64,000 nt of DNA from Prorocentrum cordatum (taxonomy: Eukaryota; Sar; Dinophyceae; Prorocentrales; Prorocentraceae): assembly GCA_963575745.1 (NCBI GenBank), contig CAUYUJ010018649.1, forward strand, positions 169,123 to 233,122, given 5' to 3'. A program made the translations under genes and the position numbers. Under the pieces are notes generated by a model, which was not told where the DNA came from, made no database searches, and was given only the letters and a program-made list of their open reading frames with translations. Below are positions 10,041 through 21,042 of this stretch, in pieces; the first letter of the stretch is position 1, and each line of letters starts with the position of its first letter.

Positions 10041-12960
10041 GAATGAATATGATCAAGACGCGCCCCAAGACAGGTCCCGGGGTCGGCGTCGTCGTCGAGG
10101 GAGGAGGAGGGAGGGGGAAGAAGGGGGAATACTGCGTGCTGTGCTGTAGACGAACGCCTAGCAAGCTTCCTGAGATCGGCAAGCAGGCTTGAAGAACGCA
10201 ACCCAGCGTGAGCCCCAGTAGGGCAATGTTTTTTATTGCATGGGCGCATTGTGTGGGATTGTTTGGCAGTCATGTGCATACTGTGCGGCATTGCTGAGCG
10301 TTGCGTGGCATAGTTCTCATACGTTTCCGCACCAGTGCCTGTTCTCCTCTTCAACTGCAGCTTGCTTAGACAAGGATGACGTGGCGTGCAACAACTTGTA
10401 ACGTTGATCCCCCTCTCCACCGCGGGGACGTCACCTGAAAACCTGGTGCGTGCGACCCCAAGACAGGGGCGGAGGGCAGAGACACGCACGGCATCCGACG
10501 AGAAGCACGAGACATTGCCCGCACATCCGAGCGACAGGAAACCACACGACGAACTCCACCATGTGGCCGCCAATTGGCAGGGACATTCCGTATTAGCCTG
10601 TCTACTAGACTCAGCGAAGCCATGCCATGAGCCTGGAAGAGTGGAGTTCCACACCTGTCGGCGGAACAGTATTGACACAAGGCCGACACCTTCTCACTAT
10701 CAACACCGCCCGTCAGGCGACCGCCCAGTGGTGAGCCGCTAGCTTAAGATGGGGGTCGGGGTCTGGAGACACAATCGAAAACTTTCCAGTACACTGAAGC
10801 GGACTGGGTGGCGCTCAGCGAACATATTGGCGCACCGTGTCCGTGCCACACCCACCGGCAAAAACACAAGGCTTGGATTTCGATTTCTGCCTGCGGCCAC
10901 GGGTGAGCAAACCTCCCATAAGCGTCTTAAGAAAGTAGCCTGCCAAGGTCAAGGATTGCCCCTCGCGGGGCCCAGGAGAACCCCCGAAGGACAACAGTCT
11001 TGGGCGACGGATCCCACAATGCAAGACGCTTGCCCAGCGTTTCAAGCAGGACCTCCGGGCAAAGCTGTATTGTGAGAGTGCGAACGGCCGTGCGCTGAGT
11101 TGGCGGGAAAAGCCAAGGTGGTTCATCTGAACGGCAAGCCTCCCTGGCAGTCCACAGCCGCATGAAAGCGATCGAGGCAGGGCGGAAACGAACATGGCTC
11201 GATGTAAAGGCTATCGGATCCGGGTCTCTGGAGCTCGGTGAACGAGGAGCGTTGGATTCTCCGATGCTGTCTGGCCATGGGAGCAGGAGAACTCCTTCCA
11301 ATTGGCGAGCAGTGCTTGGCATTGCGTGGCGAAGCAACATGGAAATAAAACCAAATAACAAATCAACCAAGGCCAACTAATCAAGAATCCAAGAACGAAG
11401 AACCAAAACAACAAGCCAAGGAACCAGAAGCCAAGACCAGAGAACCGAAGAACCAAGAACAAAGAGCCAAGGCCAAAGAGCAGAGGGAACCTGGGCACCG
11501 CACTGTGACCAAGGAACCCTGGGGAACCCTCTGGCAAGAAAACACGACACCCAACGCAGAGTCGATGTGATGTGGGAAAAGATGGGTAGTCCCTGCCAAG
11601 GAAGCCGCGCAACACCCGCAAGCGCAAAGACGACTTCGGAGCTCACGCGCCGCAAGTGCCAGACGGCATGTCAATGAGGATGGGCGAGGCCAGAGGGAGT
11701 GAAGGAGGTAAAATCAGGAGACATGGGGATCACCGGCATCCCCACTACCACTACCACCGCGGGCGTAGGGGCGGCGTGGCAGATGCAACAACGTACGTTA
11801 GGCAAAAAGGCGCGGGGGCGGGGGAGCGCACGCCGCGCGCCGGGGGAGGGCGACATGCTCTCCCGAGGACCCAATCCGCAGACCCGAGACTCGTATCTGG
11901 ATGAGTGACCTCGGGTGGTCGTCCAGGTGTGGTCCTGGAAAACGCTTTTCCATTCGACGCTCTCCCACCTGTTCCCTGCGGCCACCTGGGACTTCCCGAG
12001 CTCGCCAGCCCGAGACGAGTTGAATCCACTCCAGTCGCAATCGAGCTGGACAAGATCCCTTCCGTTTAATCCCTTCCCCGCCGGGGGGTCCCACGGGAAT
12101 CCCGGGAGGGGTCCGACGGGGGGGCGCTCAGGGGTTGAGGGGATTCCCGGCAGGGTCCCCGGGGGATTTTGCCCCCGCCCCGCCCGACCCCCTCCCTGCA
12201 GTGACTCAGGCAATCTTGGGACCAGTTTGGCTCTCTTTGGGCTGCCTGGGCACTCCAGAGCCCTCGAAGGGCCAGCCTCGACACTCGTGGGAGTCTCGGG
12301 GGCCGTCGTGGCGGTCCTGGGGGTCTTGACATTCTTGCCGCGTCGGTCGCAAGAGCGTGCAAGATGGCCCACGATACCACCAAGACCAGCCCAAGGTGGC
12401 CCAAGAGGCCGCTCAGGAGGGCTAGAAAGGCCCACAACATGGGGCCCAAAAGAACGCAACTGTCGCAGCGCTGGAAGCCGAGGAACATAAGAATGGACCC
12501 TGGACAGAGGGACCTGTGCAACGGACCCAGGCGCAGTGGCGGGATGGGCCAAGCCTTCGAGTTTCGCCTTCGCATTATAGCCGCCAGTGGCTTGGGCCCC
12601 CGTCGACGTTCCATTTCACATGGTCGGCGAAAGCGGGCCGCGAAGCTTTTGCAATCGACTGGACGATGTCCGACGATCTGGCCCCTCGACCCCCGCGCGC
12701 GCGAGCACGAGGGGACGAGTACGAGCACGCGCGATCTTACGCGGTCAGCTTACGCACGAATGTCAGGGCAAACGACCCCGTTGTTTTGCGGCGCTCACGC
12801 GGAAGTGGGCAGGTTAGACGGCGTGGACGCAGACGACGTGGACGTTGATGAGGGAGTTGGCCTGGATGATTGACGACCGGAAGCGATGTTTCAGGATTCG
12901 AGTGTTTTTGTTCTGGCGGCCGGGGCCTCCTGGGACCTACAGACCGCGAGGAGCCCCTCG
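10041..12960. other. Unassigned sequence
   Basis: Nearly 3 kb of mixed DNA. The most protein-like minus-strand frame is 10,927-11,376 (149 codons), unrecognised. 11,370-11,490 is a degenerate CCAAGAACCAAG repeat. R1-like CAAGAGGCC pieces with the GGCGGGATGGGCC motif lie near 12,390-12,560. I see no exon-intron structure or RNA gene. Confidence 0.45.
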
Positions 12961-13035
12961 AGACCCGACTCTTCTACAGCAGCGGGTAACTTGTTCCCCA
13001 TCTCCTAAGATGGGGTTCTTGTTATTACTTGGACG

Positions 13036-13230
13036 CCTCCTCCTCCTCCTCCTCCTCCTCCTCTTTCTCCTCCCCTCTCCTCCTCATACCCAGACTTACT
13101 CATAGACAAACTGACTCACACTCAGACGTACTCATACCCAGACTTACTCTCACACACACAGAGAATTACTCATACTCAGACCTACTCATACTCAGACCTA
13201 CTCCTACTCAGACTTACTCATGCTGAGACT
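13036..13230. repeat. (CTC)n followed by ~16 bp ACTCATACTCAGACCT minisatellite
   Basis: CTC units to about 13,084, then imperfect copies of TACTCATACTCAGACC to 13,225, directly before the large satellite. Confidence 0.85.
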
Positions 13231-13237
13231 CACGCAC

Positions 13238-14660
13238 GCCCCGTTCGCGGTCGTTTTGTGGGGATGCCTCAAGCGGTTTGCCTGTTTTCTGTCCCAACAT
13301 CCTTCGCTTTGGGGGATGTCTCGAGCGAGCCGCTCATTTTCACCCCCCTAAGGGGAGCCGCCAGGGATGTTTTCACGGTCCCGTTCGCGGCCGTTTTGTG
13401 GGGATGTCTCAAACGGTTTGCCTGCTTTGTGTCCCAACATCCTTCGCTTTCGGAGCAGAGTTGGAGGATGTCTCGAGCGAGGCGCTCATTTTCAGCATCC
13501 CTAAAGGGAACCGCTAGGGGTGTTTTCACGGTCCCGTTCGCGGCCGTTTTGTGGGGATGTCTCAAGCGGTTTGCTTGTTTTCTGTCCCAACATCCTTCGC
13601 TTTCGGAGCAGATTTGGAGGATGTCTCGAGCGAGGCGCTCATTTTCACCCCTCTAAAAGGGAAGGGGGGCCGCAAGGGGTGTTTTCACGGTCCCGTTCGC
13701 GGCCGTTTTGTGGGGATGTCTCAAGCGGTTTGCCTACTTTCTGTCCCAACATCCTTCGCTTTCGGAGCAGATTTGGAGGATGTCTCGAGCGAGGCGCTCA
13801 TTTTCACCCCTCTAAGGGGGAAGGGGGGCCGCAAGGAGTGTTTTCACGGTCCCGTTCGCGGCCGTTTTGTGGGGATGTCCCAAGCGGTTTTCCTGTTTCT
13901 GTCCCATCAGCCTTCGCTTTCAGAGCAGATTTGGAGGAGGTCTCGAGCGAGGCGCTCATTTTCAGCATCCCTAAAGGAGAGCCGCCAGGAGTGTTTTCAC
14001 GGTCCCGTTCGCGGCCGTTTTGTGGGGATGTCTCAAGCGGTTTGCCTACTTTCTGTCCCAACATCCTTCGCTTTCGGAGCAGATTTGGAGAAAGTCTCGA
14101 GCGAGGCGCTCATTTTCAGCATCCCTAAGCAGAGCCGCCAAGGGTGTTTTCAAGGTCCCGTTCGCGGTCGTTTTGTGGGGATGTCTCAGGCCGTTTGCAT
14201 GTTTTCTGTCCACGGTCCCGTTCGCGGCCGTTTTGTGGGGATGTCCCAAGCGGTTTGCCTGTTTTCTGTCCCAACATCCTTCGCGTTCGGAGCAGAGTTG
14301 GAGGATGTCTCGAGCGAGGCGCTCATTTTCAGCATCCCTAAAGGAAAGGCGCCAAGGGTGTTTTCAAGGTCCCGTTCGCGGCCGTTTTGTGGGGATGTCT
14401 CAAGCGGTTTGCCTGTTTTCTGTCCCAGCATCCTTCGCTGTCGGAGCAGAGTTGGAGGATGTCTCGAGCGAGGCGCTCATTTTCACCCCTCTAAAGGGGA
14501 AGGGGGGCCGCCAGGGGTGTTTTCACGGTCCCGTTCGCGGCCGTTTTGTGGGGATGTCTCAAGCGGTTTGCTTGTTTTCTGTCCCAACATCCTTCGCTTT
14601 CGGAGCAGATTTGGAGGAAGTCTCGAGCGAGGCGCTCATTTTCACCCCCCAGGTGGGCCA
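13238..14660 (+). repeat. 152-160 bp satellite array, about ten units
   Basis: Units begin CCGTTCGCGGCCGTTTTGTG at 13,241, 13,381, 13,533, 13,693, 13,852, 14,004, 14,158, 14,218, 14,372 and 14,531. Most are 152-160 bp. The first is shorter (140), and the unit at 14,158 is cut to 60 bp. Each unit has TCGGAGCAGATTTGGAGGA and TCGAGCGAGGCGCTCATTTT. All three plus-strand frames are open over long stretches (for example 13,551-14,774, 407 codons), and the variable unit length moves the reading phase from unit to unit. The translation is a ~53-residue repeat with no domain I know. Confidence 0.9.
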
Positions 14661-14699
14661 GATTTTGAGGATGTCTCGGTCGGTGGCCAGACTCGTGGG

Positions 14700-14965
14700 C
14701 ACAGATTCTCCTCAGGATGCCACAGGAGGCCCCAACAGGCTCCAGGAGGCATCAGGCCCCAGGAGACCACATGAGGTCCCAGGAGGCATCAGGAGGCCAC
14801 ATAATAAAGACTCAAGAGGCCACAAGATGTCCCAAGAGGCTCTAGGAGGCCCCAGGAAGCTCCGGGAGGCCTCAGGAAGCCACAGGAGGCCCCAGGAGGC
14901 CAGAGGAAGCGCTAGGAGGTCTCGGAAGACAACAGGAGGCCCCGAGAGGCCCCAGGAGCATTCCC
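14700..14965 (+). repeat. R1-related CCAGGAGGC repeats
   Basis: Irregular CACAGGAGGCCCCAGGAGGC units directly after the satellite; a variant of the R1 family. Confidence 0.75.
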
Positions 14966-16280
14966 AAGCGCCCAAATGGCTAGACGCGCATTCACAGATC
15001 CCACTGACAATTATCCTTTTAAAAAGATGCACATATGGGGATCTCCACGCAGTGAGTAATTTCTACGACAAAGCGCTGACCCAGAGAAATTTCTGCAGAA
15101 CTGATATTGTGCCCCTCCTTCTGGCTCCTTGTCATTGTCAGCGTCATCCTCCTTCTCCTCCTCCTCCCCACCTGACCCACTGACCCACTGATGGCAAGAA
15201 ACGCTCACCCACCTCATCCTCCTCACCATCCTCATCCTTGCGCTGATTGCCAGATGCGGACATGGCGGACCTGCTGGCTCCCAAGGGGGCTTCCTTGATT
15301 GCTGGTGCATTCCCGGCGACTCACCGCGAATCTCCACGCAAAGCGGGTTCAACTGGCGCCTTCACTGCGCAAGGCCACAACGTCCTCGTGGCAACCGAAC
15401 CTGCTGCGGGGTTGCCGCACCATTGACTTGCGCAGTACCACGGAAAGCTCTCCCACTCAGCGCCGGCAAAGGGCCCTGCAAGCCAACTCGACACCTCGAC
15501 CGTGTCCTCCTCCACCAACTGCGTCTGGCCGCGCCATGATGTACCTCATCGCGCCCTACAAGGCGTGACCACACACATCGATCGACGACGCAAGAGATGA
15601 CCACTCACGCACGGAGGCGGCCAAACCGGGGAAACGCCCCCAGGAACAGACCACGGGAGAGTTAGCTACCCTGGCGCCGTCGCCGACGCCGCGCCTGACA
15701 CGATGGCGGGCCGCACGCCAGCTGGAGCCACGGCATCTCCGTCACTCCTCTCTGGCCGTCCGACGCGGCCCCTCGGGCTGGGGCCTTTCCCCAGCCCCTG
15801 TGGCCGCCCCCCCCTCGGGGAGCCCGCGTGCCCCTACGTGATCAGGGTGTCCCTCTCTGCCGCTCGGCAGATCGGCGCCGCCCCAGCGCCACCCCCGCGC
15901 GGGGTCCGGACTCCCCCGACTGGGCTTCTGACGCCCCTCCCCGCGTCTGCTCCATCCGTTCTCCCACCCGCTTTCCCCCCCGTCGCCGTTTGCGGCGGCT
16001 CCTCCGACCACCCCTTCCGACCCCGCCCCCCCCCCATGGGACCAGAACGCGCACCACCTGGAGGAAACCAACATCCGATGCGTTCAGCTATTCAGGCAAC
16101 CCTCCAGAAGGAGGAGCATCGGGGCCACCTGGATGCGTGGGCGTCGTGGATACCACGACGGAGCGAGGTTCAGGAAGCGCGCCTTGAAGAACTGGCGGGC
16201 GGGAGGAGATCCCGTTCCCGGACCCGCTGAGCTGGGCCCGCCCACTTCTTTCCTTCGGGGGCCGAAGAACGGTAGAAAAG
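14966..16280. other. Unassigned sequence with GC-rich open frames
   Basis: The longest plus-strand frame (15,703-16,230, 175 codons) is Pro/Arg-rich, ends in an Arg/Ser tail and is not recognised. A small frame at 15,259 starts MADLLAPKGASLIAGAF and stops after 54 codons. Neither has support beyond being open. Confidence 0.4.
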
Positions 16281-16281
16281 A

Positions 16282-16408
16282 AACGTTTCCGCCCTCGGGG
16301 ACGCCTGCCTCCCAGGCGGCTGCAAAATTTATAACCCTACGCGGCACCGTAGGGGTGTAAACCTTGCAGCCGCCTGGGGGGCAGGCATTCCCGAGGGTGG
16401 AAAAAATG
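16282..16408. repeat. Long fold-back (near-palindromic) element with 53 bp arms
   Basis: Arms 16,289-16,341 and 16,348-16,400 are reverse complements over 53 positions with 8 differences, around a 6 nt loop (CGGCAC). Four of the eight would be G:U pairs in a plus-strand transcript. Pairing weakly continues outward into A/T-rich flanks. Fits a fold-back MITE remnant or a hairpin RNA precursor; the sequence does not decide. Confidence 0.8.
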
Positions 16409-17390
16409 TTATACAATTATTCGCCCGGCCCTACCATTGTGTTGTGCCTCCTTTCCTCCTCCCTCACCTCCCTCGGCTGACTCCTTCCCCTCTTCGTGTA
16501 TTTCCTTACCCTTGTGGTGTGTTGTGCCTCCTCTGTTTCCCTCGGCTTCCCCTCCTCTGTCGGTCGGCCCGTTGTTCATGGCGTGCGTCCGTCTGTTTCC
16601 CTCGGCTGCTTGCTGTCGCTCCTCGCTCCTCGCTTCCGTCCTCGCTTTGCGTGGCACCCCTTGCCCTTATCTTGCTGGCCCCTTGCCGTCCAATTCTGGC
16701 CCGCTTTGGACATGCGTTTCTCCGCGTGAATGCCTTCTTTCTTACATTGCTGGTGCGAGGGTGCGTGCGCGCTGGTGGCTATTTTCGAACTGCCTGATGA
16801 TTGGCTCGGTCTTCGGCGCTCAAAGTGTGCGTGCGTGTGCATGATGAGGTGCGCTGAGTGAGCCGGTGCGTGTGTTCGGCCCCGATGGTCCCTACTGCAC
16901 TGCGGGCGCGAATGCGGGCGGCCGATGCCTTTTTTTCGGCCCCCGCGAAGGCGGTGCGACCCCGGCCGCCCCGCTACGCGGCTGCAGGCCGGCGCTCGCC
17001 GCGGAAGGGCGGGAACCGCCCGACGCGGGCGGCTCTCCGACCTTGGCGGCTATTGGTCCTCGCGGGGACGCCGACGAAGACGGAAGGCGAGGACGACCTC
17101 GGCGACGGCGACGGCGACGACGGCCGACGGCGACGCCGTTGGCGGTAGCGGACGCCGCTGAGGAGAGGCGCGGTTCGGGTGCCCTGGCACACGCCGCGTG
17201 TGCCGGCCCGCCGGGCGACGACACGGTGCGAGCCGCGGGGAGGCGCCGCGCGCTCGCCTCGTCAGCCAGCGCGCCTGGGAAGCGTGGATCACGGCCCGCT
17301 GCGCGCGGCGGCGGCGGCAGCGGCGGCGCACAAGTGCAGCGGCGGAGCGGCGGAGCGGCGGCGGCGCCGTCGCAGTGGAGGAATAAGGTA
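16409..17390. other. Unassigned GC-rich low-complexity sequence
   Basis: Pyrimidine-rich DNA to about 16,720, then CG-dense GGCGACGGCGACG-type repeats. The 226-codon plus-strand frame at 16,866-17,546 is Arg/Ala/Gly-rich and runs into the R1 repeats, so I do not call it a gene. Confidence 0.5.
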
Positions 17391-17394
17391 GCCC

Positions 17395-17545
17395 CGATAC
17401 ACGCCAAGGGGCCTCCCAGAGAGGCTAAAAGAGGCACCATGGAGGCCTCAAGAGGCTCCCAGGAGCCCCCTAGAGGCCCCAGAGGGGCCCCCAAAGACAA
17501 CTGTGGTGGGATGGGCCGAAGGTCACTGGAAGAGCCGCCCCCGTA
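17395..17545 (+). repeat. R1 family block
   Basis: CCCAAGGGGCCTCCCAGAGGC-type units ending in GGTGGGATGGGCCGAAGG. Confidence 0.7.
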
Positions 17546-17621
17546 GCTCGTTGGAGAGGTGACAAGCGTGCCGAGTGCTACCAAACGATCTATCTGTGTA
17601 TATATATATATAGATATATCA

Positions 17622-17925
17622 GAGGTGAAGGGGTTAGATCGAACGGGAACGGAGAGCCCCCCTACCGGGAAATCGGTTTCGGTTTCGTGTTCGTGCGTGC
17701 CGTGCGTGCGGGCGAGGCGAAGCTGCGTGGGCGGGCGAGAAGAGAATCTCCTGTGGCTGAGGCACGGCCGGACCAAATGTCTCCCTTCCGGCGTCCAGTG
17801 GCGCGCGGTGTCCCGCCGGTGTCCCGCTGTGGCTGAGGCGCGGCCGGACAAAATGCCTCCCTTCCGGCGTCCGGTGGCGCGCGGTGTCCCGCTGGTGTCC
17901 CGCCGGTGTCTCGTCGGTATCCCGA
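17622..17925 (+). repeat. Left module of composite element, copy 2
   Basis: Matches 3,734-4,087 from GAGGTGA through the GCGAGGCGAAGCTGCGTGGG stretch into GTGTCCCGCCGG decamers. Confidence 0.85.
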
Positions 17926-17947
17926 TGATGACGGTGATGCTGGTGTC

Positions 17948-18005
<58 letters not shown>

Positions 18006-18143
18006 GTGATGGTGATGGTGATGGTGATGGTGGTGGTGATGATGGTGTCCCGATGATGATGAAGATGATGATGATGATGATGGTGTTGACGATGCCGTTG
18101 ATGATGATGATGATGGTGGTGGCGGTGATAATGATGGTATCCC

Positions 18144-18177
<34 letters not shown>

Positions 18178-18904
18178 TTGTTGATGATGATGTTGCTGAT
18201 GATGATGATGGTGTCCCGACGGTGACGATGATGATGATGATGCTGATGACCCTGATGATGATGAGATGATGATGGGATGATGATCATGAAGATGATGATG
18301 ATGGTGGTGATGATGTTGATGATGATGCTGAGGATGGTGATGGTGTCCCGGTGATGATGATGTTGTTGATGATGATGTTGCTGATGATGATGATGGTGTC
18401 CCGATGATGGTTATTACGTTGATGATGAGGATGATGAAGAAGTGATAATAATGATGTTGATGATGGTGGCCCGATGATGGTGATGATGATGCTGATGTTG
18501 ATGATGATGATGGTGACCCCGATGATGATGATGGTGATGATGATGGTCACGATGATGATGGTGCCCCGTTGATGATGGTGTTGATGATGCTGTTGCTGAT
18601 GATGATGGTGTCCCGATGATGGTGATGATGTTGATGATGTTGTTCATGATGATGATGGGATGATGATGATGGTGTTCCGATGATGATGGTGATGGTGCTG
18701 GTGTCCCGATGATGATGATGTTGATTCTGATGATGGTGACGGTGATAGTGTCCAGATAATGATGATGTTGTTGGTGATGTTGATGTTGATGTTGATGTTG
18801 ATGTTGATGATGATGATGATGGTGACGAGGTGATGATGATGATGATGATGATGGTGTCCCGATGATGATAATGATGTTGATGGCGTTGATGACGATGGTG
18901 TTGG
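17926..18904. repeat. ~980 bp interrupted (GAT)n array with GGTGTCCCGAT spacers
   Basis: GATGATGATG runs are broken repeatedly by GGTGTCCCGATGATG, a higher-order pattern that reuses the GTGTCCCG motif of the left module. Open frames are Met/Asp or Ile/His/Ser homopolymer-like. Confidence 0.95.
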
Positions 18905-19133
18905 TGACGTCGATTGTGAGATCGATTGTGATATCGATAGTGAGGTCGATAGTGAGACCGAATGTGAGATCGATTGTGGGATCGATAGTGAGATCGATTG
19001 TGAGATCGGTAGTCGGATCGATTGTGAGATCGATCGAATGAACCAGATCGAGTGAGATCGATTGTGAGATCGATCGAGTGAGATCGATCGAGCGAGACCG
19101 ATAGTGAGATCGATAGTGAGACCGATCGAATGA
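18905..19133 (+). repeat. GATCGA/GTGA-rich array
   Basis: Units such as GATCGATTGTGA and GATCGATAGTGA for about 230 bp, as at 5,104-5,227. Confidence 0.9.
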
Positions 19134-19190
19134 GACGATGGTTCCTCGCCCCCGAACCTCCTTATCATCCGAAGGGTGGTCGTATAGGTA
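19134..19190 (+). repeat. Right module of composite element, copy 2
   Basis: CGAACCTCCTTATCATCCGA then AGGGTGGTCGTATAGGTAT, nearly identical to 5,228-5,285. Confidence 0.85.
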
Positions 19191-19220
19191 TATACGTGTA
19201 TATATATATATATAGATATA

Positions 19221-19261
19221 CTAGAACCATCGCGCGCGCTTCGCGCGCGCTCAGGTTCTAG
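19221..19261. repeat. 41 nt hairpin CTAGAACC...GGTTCTAG
   Basis: Outer 8 bp arms CTAGAACC/GGTTCTAG are perfect. Inside a 3x3 internal loop lies an 8 bp GCGCGCGC stem with a TTC loop. A degenerate copy is at 197-236. Confidence 0.8.
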
Positions 19262-19391
19262 CAGGCTCCAGGCCTTGACGAATTCACTGCTCCACTGAAG
19301 TAGTGGACCACAGTACACGCTTGCCAATCTGCTTTCCGAAAGGCCTTCGAGGAAAATGGTTGTGTAGGGGGGCGGAGGCCGTTTGAATCGG

Positions 19392-19414
19392 GCTCCCAGA
19401 AGGCTTCTGGGAGC
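19392..19414. repeat. 11 bp palindromic hairpin
   Basis: GCTCCCAGAAG and CTTCTGGGAGC around a single G. Same design as the hairpins at 19,807, 19,923 and 21,005 in the neighbouring R1 block. Confidence 0.75.
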
Positions 19415-19446
19415 ATGGATTTGGGGGCGTCTTGGGGAGCCTGTTG

Positions 19447-19453
19447 GGGCGTG

Positions 19454-19493
<40 letters not shown>

Positions 19494-19519
19494 AATGTCG
19501 TCGTCGCCTATGGGGCGCG

Positions 19520-19602
<83 letters not shown>

Positions 19603-19663
19603 TTCGTCGTCGTAATGTCGTCGTCGTCGTCTTCGTCGTTTCGTCGTCGTCGTCGCTTCAAGA
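19447..19663. repeat. (GTC)n trinucleotide array
   Basis: Nearly pure CGT repeats interrupted by TAATGTCG and TATGGGGCGCGC. They read as poly-Arg, poly-Val or poly-Ser, and as poly-Thr or poly-Asp on the other strand. Confidence 0.95.
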
Positions 19664-19806
19664 TGGCACTCGGGGCAACTTTGTGCGAAACGATCTGCGG
19701 AGGGCCGCGAGAAGGCGATCAGTCATGTTCCCAATCAACTTCCCAGACAACTCTCCTGTAGCATGATGGTACTTCGAAGCCTCCGGAGACTCACGGGCCC
19801 ATGATG

Positions 19807-19842
19807 AACCATGTCCCCGGAAGGCTTTCTGGGGACATGGTT
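19807..19842. repeat. Hairpin in R1 array
   Basis: AACCATGTCCCC (19,807-19,818) pairs with GGGGACATGGTT (19,831-19,842) around a 12 nt loop. Confidence 0.75.
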
Positions 19843-19922
19843 TGTTGGGGTGTGTTGGGGGGTCTCTTGGGCGTTCCATGGGGGCCCCTTGGGGGCCTCC
19901 GGGAACTCTCGGGCCCATGATG

Positions 19923-19958
19923 AACCATGTCCCCGGAAGGTTTTCTGGGGACATGATT
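19923..19958. repeat. Hairpin in R1 array, second copy
   Basis: AACCATGTCCCC and GGGGACATGATT, one substitution from perfect, 116 bp after the first copy. Confidence 0.7.
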
Positions 19959-21004
19959 TCTTGGGGTGTATTGGGGGGCCTCTTGGGCGTTCCCTCGGAG
20001 CCCCTTGGGGGTCTCTTGGGGCTTCCTGGCGGCCTCTTGGGCGCCTCACGGGGCTTCGTGGGAGCCTCTTGGTGGCCTCCAGGGGCCTACAGGCGGCCTC
20101 TAGGGCCAGAGACCTCGAAATATCGGTTGGCGGTCCCCTATGGGCCCTCTCTTGGGGAGCCCTTGGGGCACAGTTGGTTTGTCTGGGGAGCCTCCTGAGC
20201 CGTCTTGGGGCCCTCTTCGGGGCCTCGTGGCCCGTCTTGGAGCGATCTGAAGGGCCTCCGAGCGAGGCCGTGAGGGAGCGCTGGGAAGCGGGGAAAGCGA
20301 GAACGCCTGAGTCCTTCAAAAACCATCGGAAAATTAGTGAATCTTGTCTCCCTGGGCCCTCTTGCGGAGCCTCTTGAGTCCGTCCTGGAGCGTGTTGGAG
20401 TCCTCGTCGGCCGTCTTGAGGGCAGCTTGGGCGTCTTCGGAGCCTCTTGGGACCGTCTAGGGCCCTCTCGGGACCTCCATTAGCCTGTCGTGGCCTGATT
20501 CGGGGCGGGCCGCCTCGGGACCCCTCTGGGCCTTCTCTTGGCGCGCTCTAGGGGCACACTTGAGTTGTCTGGGGAGCATCCTGGGCCGTCTTGGGGCCCT
20601 CGTCGGGGCCTCGTGGGCCTTCTTGGAGCGATCTGAAGGGTGTCCGAAGCCGTGAAGGGAGCGCTGGAAACCGGAAAACGCGAGAACGCCAAAATCCAAA
20701 ACACTCGGAAAACGAGTGAATCTTGCCTTCCAGGGCCCTCTTGGGGAGCCTCTTGATTGCATCCTAGAGCGTGTTGGAGTCCTCGTCGGCTGTCTTGAGG
20801 GCATCTTGGGTGTCTTCGGGCTTCGGGGCCTCGTGGGACCGTCTTGGGCCCTCTCGGGACCCCCTTAGCCTGTCGTGGCCTGCTTCGGGGCGGGCTCGGG
20901 CCGCCTCGGGAGCTCTGACCCCCCCCGCAACCCCCGGTGGGCACCGATGGGAGGAACAGGCAGCGGCCCGCCCCCCACCCCCCCTGGGCCTACTCCGAGA
21001 TAGA

Positions 21005-21042
21005 GAATCATGCTCCCGGGAAGCTTTCCGGGAGCATGATTC
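21005..21042. repeat. Perfect 15 bp hairpin in R1 array
   Basis: GAATCATGCTCCCGG pairs with CCGGGAGCATGATTC around GAAGCTTT. Clearly related in layout (an ATCATG/CCATG-type end, then a C-run) to the two hairpins above. Confidence 0.8.

Larger units (their letters stand above)
17622..19190 (+). mobile_element. Composite repeat element, copy 2
   Basis: Left module, ~1 kb (GAT)n, GATCGA-rich array and right module follow one another without the 0.77 kb interior of copy 1. It is bounded by TATATA repeats on both sides (17,598-17,616 and about 19,190-19,220). Conserved order and junctions across copies argue for one ancestral unit; mobility is inferred. Confidence 0.6.

Noticed and set aside
13238-14660. 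CRISPR-like array
   Set aside because: Units are contiguous 140-160 bp satellite copies without short identical repeats separated by unique spacers, and the context is eukaryotic.
16866-17546. 226-codon plus-strand frame
   Set aside because: Runs from CG-dense low-complexity DNA into R1 repeats; Arg/Ala/Gly bias and no domain.
19383-19766. Arg-run protein in the plus frame
   Set aside because: Comes from the (CGT)n array; homopolymer runs occur in every frame.
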